Shown here piece after piece: positions 58,661 to 64,000 of a stretch of 64,000 nt of DNA (its first letter is position 1; each line of letters begins with the position of its first letter). The translations under genes and the position numbers were made by a program. The stretch is from positions 1 to 64,000 of the forward strand of contig NZ_WXVV01000008.1 in the NCBI RefSeq assembly GCF_013433315.1, given 5' to 3'. The DNA is from Pseudomonas crudilactis. Lineage in GTDB: Bacteria; Pseudomonadota; Gammaproteobacteria; Pseudomonadales; Pseudomonadaceae. The notes under the pieces were generated by a model that saw nothing but the letters and a program-made list of their open reading frames with translations, ran no database searches and was not told the DNA's origin.

Positions 58661-59380
58661 ATGAGCGAAAAAGAAGAGAACACACCCTGGACTGTTGCTG
58701 AGATTGAGGCAGCTGTTGACGCTTATCTAAAAATGCTTGAGCTAGAGTTGGCCGATCAAAAATACAACAAGGCACACGAGAATCGGGTTCTACGTGCGTC
58801 AGCCTTGTCCGGCCGTACTGAAAGCTCAGTAGAGTTTCGGATGCAAAATATCTCTGCTGTTTTAATGAGAATGCACCGAGACTTCATCAAAGGTTATATG
58901 CCTGCCAAAAATGTTGGGGGAGCCAACGTTGAACCCGCAATCCGAGCCGTATTGATTGCAAAGGGAGTCACGCCTGGTGATCCCACTGCTCCGACCGCCG
59001 ATGAAGACGCGCTTGAGCGGAGAGCGGCAGCTTTGGAGAAGCTACCTCTCAACGAGGAGCCTGCAGGGATTTTGAACCCGAAGCGTGTATCTGCTAAAAG
59101 CAGAACTTATATTCGCGATCCTAGTGTTAGAGCTTGGGTTCGTAAAAACGCCAACGGGATATGTGAAGGATGCAGCCAACCGGCGCCATTCACTAAAGAT
59201 GATTCGCCCTACCTTGAAGTTCATCACGTTAAACACTTGGCGAAAAAGGGTTCGGATCGAACTAGCAACGCTGTCGCGCTATGTCCGAACTGTCATCGGC
59301 GCTGCCATCATTCGAACGACAGCAAAGAGTTCACCGAATCACTTTATGAAAAATTGGATCGACTGAAGCGAGAACCATGA
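58661..59380 (+). CDS. HNH endonuclease family protein
   Basis: This 239-residue protein has an N-terminal helical domain (PWTVAEIEAAVDAYLKMLEL; RTESSVEFRMQNISAVLMRM). The C-terminal HNH nuclease has zinc cysteines C168 and C171, the catalytic segment EVHHVKHLAKKGSDR (H188/H189), N203, and CPNCH (C208, C211, H212). Proteins of this build occur beside restriction and defence genes. The target is unknown. No ribosome-binding site precedes the ATG, which sits right after a hairpin. The conserved N-terminal domain begins within a few residues of this start, so the start is likely correct. It may be a partner of the methyltransferase block 1.2 kb to the left. Confidence 0.82.
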   Translation: MSEKEENTPWTVAEIEAAVDAYLKMLELELADQKYNKAHENRVLRASALSGRTESSVEFRMQNISAVLMRMHRDFIKGYMPAKNVGGANVEPAIRAVLIAKGVTPGDPTAPTADEDALERRAAALEKLPLNEEPAGILNPKRVSAKSRTYIRDPSVRAWVRKNANGICEGCSQPAPFTKDDSPYLEVHHVKHLAKKGSDRTSNAVALCPNCHRRCHHSNDSKEFTESLYEKLDRLKREP

Positions 59381-59700
59381 GATTGAGCTTGATCCTGTGA
59401 CGATCAGATTCATTTCCGATTCACTGCGGAGCAGTCACCCAGCGAATCGCTTGTGCTTCATCTAAATGTTCGTATTTGTCTGGTTTAAGGCAGCTTCGCT
59501 GCCCATCGAGGATAAATCCACTCACCATAATTGAAACGTGTTCCAGCTGAGTTGATGCCTGAATTCGGTATTTTGTGATACCGCCAATCGCCAGCAGGCT
59601 AGCTCCCACAGATTCCGCATCATCCTGAAAACAATCAGTGCAACCCGCGCCACCTCCCGCTATTAATACCCCTCCCCCACTCAAGGATCCGAGCCCCACC
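59381..59700. other. Intergenic region with REP remnant
   Basis: About 320 bp. A degenerate REP-like element (CCAGCAGGCTAGCTCCCACAG) is at about 59586-59606. No gene is supported. Confidence 0.4.
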
Positions 59701-60687
59701 ATGAAATTCGATCTCGCCTACTGCCTCAGCCTCGACGACAAGTTGTCGATCTATGATGTTCGCGATCTCAATTTCGATGAGACGGTGGCGTTTGACTCCG
59801 CGAAGGAACACTTCCAGTGCCCCAACGATGCCTGTCGTTCAGCGTTCGAGGCTTCCAACGAATTGGGTACGTTCAACGCCAAGAATGTGAATTACGTGCG
59901 CACGCCGCACTTCAAGAATCTGCCCACGACGCAGCACGTGGCGGGTTGTCCGTATGTGAGTTTGAAGGCCTCGGCTTCGGGCGTTGAAACGGCGGATGGC
60001 GAGGTGGATGACGGGCGTGAGGAACACTTCCCATCAGAGTTGTTGCTGACCCGCCGTGAGTATGTGCGCAAGCCTGTCGCGCCAGCGGGGGCGGCGGATG
60101 TGTTGCGCGATGATCCGGTGCGGGTGGCGGCGGAGAGTGGTAAAGAGTCGGCGGATCGTGAATCGGCGCCGGACAAGACCAGTGTGTTTGCGCATCCGGT
60201 GGAGTGTTTTGTTTCCAACTTCGCGGACAAGGAGTTGCTCAAGCGGATGCCGTTGAAGGTCGGCGAGCATACGGCGCCGTACAGTTCGTTCTTCAAGAAG
60301 ATCGAGTATCTGACGGACAACAAGGGGCTGATTTACTGGGGGCGGATCAAGAAGATCGAGGACTTCCACAGTGCCAGTTTTCGTATCGATTTCGAGGACA
60401 AGGTCTGGTTCAAGAAGCCCGAGGACAGTAAGAAGAAGCCGTATCCGGTCAGTGTTTATCTGAACAAGAAGCTGATCGACAACTACCGCAAGCGCAAGGC
60501 GTTTCTGGAGGAGATCAAGCACGCGGTGGATAGCGACAAGGCGTTGTTCTGTTTCTTCTATGGGGTGACGCCGGAGTTGAAGCAGGTGCCCGGCAAGAAG
60601 AACCCCGAAAAGCCTTTCGAGGTCTTCAATGCCAATATCGAGAACCTGGATCACTTCATTATTCGTGAAGCGCCGGGGCTGGAGTGA
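59701..60687 (+). CDS. Conserved-type hypothetical protein with N-terminal zinc-like cysteines
   Basis: This 328-residue soluble protein is of unknown function. The N-terminus (MKFDLAYCLSLDDKLSIYDV) is followed by a CPNDAC...C pattern near residue 40-85 (HFQCPNDACRSAFEASNE and HVAGCPY) that could bind zinc. A charged linker and a basic, aromatic C-terminal half follow (GLIYWGRIKKIEDFHSASFR, KPYPVSVYLNKKLIDNYRKR). I start at ATG 59701. High GC and normal codon use suggest it belongs to the host backbone or a recent high-GC island. The C-terminal half might be nucleic-acid binding, but I cannot assign a family. Confidence 0.6.
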   Translation: MKFDLAYCLSLDDKLSIYDVRDLNFDETVAFDSAKEHFQCPNDACRSAFEASNELGTFNAKNVNYVRTPHFKNLPTTQHVAGCPYVSLKASASGVETADGEVDDGREEHFPSELLLTRREYVRKPVAPAGAADVLRDDPVRVAAESGKESADRESAPDKTSVFAHPVECFVSNFADKELLKRMPLKVGEHTAPYSSFFKKIEYLTDNKGLIYWGRIKKIEDFHSASFRIDFEDKVWFKKPEDSKKKPYPVSVYLNKKLIDNYRKRKAFLEEIKHAVDSDKALFCFFYGVTPELKQVPGKKNPEKPFEVFNANIENLDHFIIREAPGLE

Positions 60688-60690
60688 CGG

Positions 60691-61881
60691 TTAGCTTTGG
60701 GGCAGTTGCAGTTTGACTGCGCCGGGGTGTTGTTTGACGAGGGAGTACGGCAGGATCGACCAGTCAGGTCTATCGCAAGAGCGTTGTACGCGAGCGAAGT
60801 AAGCGCCGAGGTACAAGCCCTTCTCGGTGAAGTACCAAGGTGAAGTGCCCCAGATGCTCTCATCCTGGAAGTTGCAGTCGTCATCTCCCGTCGGTGTCTT
60901 CATTTCTGCGGGGTACAGGGCGGTGAATTGTTTGATCACCCAAGGTACCAACTCTTTGCTTACGTACTGATAGCGCGCGTTACTTTCGTCTTTGCTAAGA
61001 GGTTTGTCGCCCAGGCTGTCGCGCTCGGCATGTAGCAGCGGTTTGCCCTCTCCGACCCACAGCACATCTTCGAGTGACAATGGGTGGCCGGTTTTCACAT
61101 CAATGTTGAGGGGGGAATCGCCAAAATCAGGATGCGCGCCGCCGCAGTAATAGCTGGTCGAGATGTTCAGACTGACGACGGCTGGCGAGATCATTTTCGG
61201 TTCTGCCTGCTGCATGAACTCCACGTTCTCCCCGCCCTGTAATTGGCAGCCGTGATAGCTGATGACTTCATTCCAGAGACGCCCGAGCAACTGCTGGTTA
61301 ACCCGTTGCTGATCATCTTTCGACAATCCGGACTCCACGCTGAACAGCGAAATCTTTGTCTCAGGCTCGGTCCACCATTGCAGGTCATAGCCCATGAAGT
61401 TTTCTTTCTTCGCCGGTTTGAGCTTCAGCCCCTGCAGGCGCAAATACTCGTAAGGCTCGCCGTATGGGAGTGCGGCAATGAACGGCAAAGTTGCTGAGGT
61501 GGGCGCGGGAAGTCTGGCCTCGGTGAGTTTCACTGGCAACTTCTTGCCCTGCGGACTTTGCCATTCGCCCTGCCAGCCGCTGCCGGTTTCTTCCAGCTTC
61601 AAGGTCGGCAGCGGCTTGTCGTCACCGTAGCGGTTATTGCCTTCGACGAGGCTCAGCGTGCTGTCCTGCAGCGAACCGCTGAGTGCCAGGTCGCGGTGAT
61701 ATTTCTCGTAGAAATAGCGGCCGGTGACTTCGTCCTGCTGTGTGGTGTTGAGTTCAACAACAATCGCCGTCTTGCCCAATGTGCCGGTAAATACGCGACG
61801 GCCATCTTCGGCATGGGCAGTGGAGATCAGTGAGAACAGCACAGCGGCGCACGGTGCCAGGCGCATCAGTCCCTTGAGCAT
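60691..61881 (-). CDS. Secreted hypothetical protein, DUF3298-like C-terminus
   Basis: This 396-residue exported protein has a signal peptide ending ISTAHAEDG. Its C-terminal part (SLNISTSYYCGGAHPDFGDS; VKTGHPLSLEDVLWVGEGK; WYFTEKGLYLGAYFARVQRS) is like DUF3298/RsiV-type domains. These bind ligands such as lysozyme in other bacteria, but its substrate is unknown. AAGGATT precedes the ATG. It converges on the 328-residue gene with 3 bp between stops. Confidence 0.65.
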   Translation of the reverse strand: MLKGLMRLAPCAAVLFSLISTAHAEDGRRVFTGTLGKTAIVVELNTTQQDEVTGRYFYEKYHRDLALSGSLQDSTLSLVEGNNRYGDDKPLPTLKLEETGSGWQGEWQSPQGKKLPVKLTEARLPAPTSATLPFIAALPYGEPYEYLRLQGLKLKPAKKENFMGYDLQWWTEPETKISLFSVESGLSKDDQQRVNQQLLGRLWNEVISYHGCQLQGGENVEFMQQAEPKMISPAVVSLNISTSYYCGGAHPDFGDSPLNIDVKTGHPLSLEDVLWVGEGKPLLHAERDSLGDKPLSKDESNARYQYVSKELVPWVIKQFTALYPAEMKTPTGDDDCNFQDESIWGTSPWYFTEKGLYLGAYFARVQRSCDRPDWSILPYSLVKQHPGAVKLQLPQS

Positions 61882-61967
61882 GAATCAATCCTTGAAGGAG
61901 TCGGTGGTCGCGTCGGCACACAGGCGCCGGCGCTGAAAAATACGCTGCGGATTATGGCGGGGACGGT

Positions 61968-62687
61968 TTAACTATTCGAGTTTTCTTGCTCGTACTTTTT
62001 AAGCCAGGCTTCGTGCTCAAGGGCCGCAATTTCCCGAGCCATCTGTTGGCGACGTTCCTTGGCAGCATGAAGCTGGACGTCATCGAGAAAGCAGTAGTGA
62101 CGCAGCCAGTGAAGCGCCATTTCCTCATCCGGAAAGTAGTAAGACTTGGCGCCCTTGCTGTTCCTGGGCGTGTCATTCATTTGCTCGTCAAAAACCATCG
62201 CAGTGATTTCATCCGGCGGCAAAGATCCCGTATGGGCGACCTTGTCCTGAAACATCCATGCAATTTCATCAATGTGTTTTTGCGCGCTGCGATGACTACG
62301 TCGATAGAACCGTTGATGCTCACAAGTCTGTTTCAGCCGCGCCAACATCAACTCAGGGTTAAGCCACTGCCCGAGGTCATGATGATGTGCGTTGATCACT
62401 ATCCCCTTGACCCAACGATCCACGAATCGATCAACAAAGTCTTCTGTGTCAGCCTTTTTCGCATCAGCGAAAATCAGGCAATAGCGGGTTTTTATGTGAA
62501 TGGCCAGCAGCACGTGCTTGCGTTGTACCGTTATCGCGTGCACCAGCCACTGCTCATCAGCGCCGTTCGACTCATCATCTTCAATGATTGAGGACGGCGG
62601 ATTAGTGTCCACCGGCGTGATCTTTTTGCCTTTGTGAACACGGCTGAAAAACTTACTGGCGGCTTCGGTGCAATTGAAGATCAACAT
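61968..62687 (-). CDS. Hypothetical protein, DUF6933-like
   Basis: This 239-residue soluble protein begins MLIFNCTEAASKFFSRVHKG. That pattern is seen in conserved Pseudomonas proteins with TVQRKHVLLAIHIKTRYCLI and a charged C-terminus. There are no catalytic motifs I can name and no signal peptide. It is a single gene between the DUF3298-like and TauE genes. Confidence 0.5.
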   Translation of the reverse strand: MLIFNCTEAASKFFSRVHKGKKITPVDTNPPSSIIEDDESNGADEQWLVHAITVQRKHVLLAIHIKTRYCLIFADAKKADTEDFVDRFVDRWVKGIVINAHHHDLGQWLNPELMLARLKQTCEHQRFYRRSHRSAQKHIDEIAWMFQDKVAHTGSLPPDEITAMVFDEQMNDTPRNSKGAKSYYFPDEEMALHWLRHYCFLDDVQLHAAKERRQQMAREIAALEHEAWLKKYEQENSNS

Positions 62688-62764
62688 CCTGGTTCTCTGG
62701 TAGTTGCTGGAGGACGGCGCTCAGTTACCGATTTTGATTTCTTCCGCTGTAACCTGGCAATGAT

Positions 62765-63580
62765 TCATTTAAGCGAAATGCACAGCAGCACAATAATCAG
62801 CAACCCGATATAGACCCAGGCATGCACCTGGTCTGGTATCCGCCCGATCCATGGCGTGGCCAAGCGAATCCCGATGAGCGAGCCAACCGTCAGCACAGCA
62901 AACGCCAGCAAATCCACATACCCGACAAACCACGCGCCCAAGTCAGCCTGACTGAACCCGGCCAACGCCATGTACGTCAGCGTGCCGGCCACTGCCACCG
63001 GCACGCTCAGCGGGTTGGCCATGGACGTCGCTTGCGACATGCTCAGGCCACACCGACGCAACAACGGCACGGTCATGACGCTGCCTCCTACACCGAGAAA
63101 CGTCGCGATGGCGCCAATGCCTACACCACCTGCGGAAGTTTCCGTAGCGCCAAGTCGGCGTGGGATGACGTCTGGGTTCTGAGTGAGAAAGCCGCGTCGC
63201 AGCAGGCAATCAATGATGGTCACGCCGAGGTAGCCGATGAACGCGTAGCGAATGACTTCGCCGCTGACCCACATCGCTGCTATTGCGCCAACGACCGCGC
63301 CCAACCCGATGAACCCGCCCAGCGGCCACAGGTAATGACGGATGAGATTGCCGGCACGACGGTGTTTGTCGGTGGCGATCAGGGCGTTGACGATCATCAC
63401 GCAGGTCGAAGTGGCGACGGCGATGTGCATTGCCGACTGGCTGATCGGGTCGTCGGCGCCGTGGCTGGCGGTGAGCATGCGATACAGCAGCGGCACGGCG
63501 ACGAAGCCGCCGCCGAAGCCGAACAGCACGGCGGTGATGCCGGTCAGGCAGCCGAAGAGGGTCAGCAGTAAATAGAACAT
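62765..63580 (-). CDS. TauE/SafE family sulfite/organosulfonate exporter-like permease
   Basis: This 271-residue inner-membrane protein has about eight hydrophobic segments in two halves. Each half starts with the family's glycine-rich motif (FGFGGGFVAVPLLYRML near residue 21; GVGGSVMTVPLLRRCGLSMS near residue 164). Known members export sulfite or sulfoacetate-type anions; the substrate here is unassigned. It lies 113 bp from a divergent AraC-type regulator, which may control it. Confidence 0.88.
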   Translation of the reverse strand: MFYLLLTLFGCLTGITAVLFGFGGGFVAVPLLYRMLTASHGADDPISQSAMHIAVATSTCVMIVNALIATDKHRRAGNLIRHYLWPLGGFIGLGAVVGAIAAMWVSGEVIRYAFIGYLGVTIIDCLLRRGFLTQNPDVIPRRLGATETSAGGVGIGAIATFLGVGGSVMTVPLLRRCGLSMSQATSMANPLSVPVAVAGTLTYMALAGFSQADLGAWFVGYVDLLAFAVLTVGSLIGIRLATPWIGRIPDQVHAWVYIGLLIIVLLCISLK

Positions 63581-63693
63581 GTCGAAGCGTCCGTGGATGG
63601 AGAGCGGTCGACGATAGAGCGACGGCGCCTGGCCTGCTTCAGCAATTCAGCCAATAATGTTTGCGTTTACGCCAATCACCGGAAAACGTCTGA

Positions 63694-64000
63694 TGCGCAA
63701 TATTTCGATCAATCTGCTGGATGACACGCCGCGCGCGGTGGTGGCGATCGGTACGGATTATTCCCACGGTCACTTGCTGCCCTTTCACACGCATCGGCGG
63801 GCGCAGTTGTTGTACGGCGCGACCGGTGTGATGCAGGTCAGCACCCATGACGGTAACTGGGTAGTGCCGCCGCAGCGGGCGGTGTGGATTCCGCCGGGGG
63901 TGGCGCATGAGGTGATGATGCTCGGGGTCAGCACTCGCAGTGTGTATATCGAACCGGGCGCGGTGGATTTGGGCGAGCGCTGCCAGGTGATCAGTGTGTC
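63694..64000 (+). CDS. AraC-family transcriptional regulator, N-terminal part (cut by window edge)
   Basis: The first 102 codons begin MRNISINLLDDTPRAVVAIG. They contain the AraC N-terminal cupin motif (HLLPFHTHRRAQLLYGATGV; WVVPPQRAVWIPPGVAHEVM). The C-terminal helix-turn-helix would lie beyond the edge. It is divergent from the TauE-like gene, a common regulator-target pairing. Confidence 0.8.

Noticed and set aside
59421..59576. Short minus-strand open frame of about 50 codons in the 59.4-59.7 kb gap
   Set aside because: No start signal and its upstream part reads through a REP remnant. I cannot support it as a gene.

Overview
The window is chromosomal DNA from a Pseudomonas of the P. fluorescens group. 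The flagellar, rsmA-lysC-alaS, amrZ, aot-argR-aru and acsA-nrdB blocks are all typical of that genus. GC content is high except in one AT-rich block at about 53.6-57.7 kb. REP/REPIN palindromes of the GTGGGAGCGAGCTTGCTCGCGA type lie between genes throughout.

Region 1 (1-8.4 kb) is flagellar and chemotaxis. flgBCDE is on the minus strand behind an exact sigma-54 promoter. cheV-cheR is also minus. The divergent flgA, flgM, flgN and ycgR are on the plus strand, with sigma-54 and FliA-type promoters. The left edge cuts an RTX/hemolysin-type calcium-repeat protein. Region 2 (8.4-20.4 kb) holds an MFS transporter, a PauA/PuuA-like glutamine synthetase homologue, a soluble histidine kinase paired with a TPR response regulator, a secreted LprI-domain protein, phnN, amrZ, mgtE and five tRNA genes. 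Three of these are a tandem tRNA-Arg(ACG) array. Region 3 (20.4-26.8 kb) is rsmA, lysC, alaS, ltaE and an FMN-riboswitch-controlled type II lumazine synthase gene.

Region 4 (27-48.6 kb) is the complete arginine succinyltransferase (AST/aru) catabolic operon plus the arginine/ornithine transporter (aotJQMOP) and its regulator argR, all on the minus strand. ArgR-type sites precede aruC and aotJ. Between argR and aruC, on the opposite strand, lies a 7.9-kb gene. It encodes a giant protein with a toxin-like N-terminal half and five tandem LRR modules of about 302 residues, with no NEL ubiquitin-ligase domain visible after the last module.

Region 5 (49-64 kb) is acsA and nrdB followed by an accessory region. 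This contains two small membrane-anchored proteins, a GHKL-ATPase and a DNA cytosine methyltransferase in AT-rich DNA. Next comes a BRO-N antirepressor gene preceded by a phage P1/P7-like c4 antisense RNA and a leader ORF, then an HNH nuclease. More ordinary genes follow: hypotheticals, a TauE/SafE permease and a truncated AraC-type regulator at the right edge. The methyltransferase/ATPase/membrane-protein block with the neighbouring HNH nuclease and c4-antirepressor module is the best candidate for an undescribed defence or mobile system. The five-module LRR protein is the other standout.
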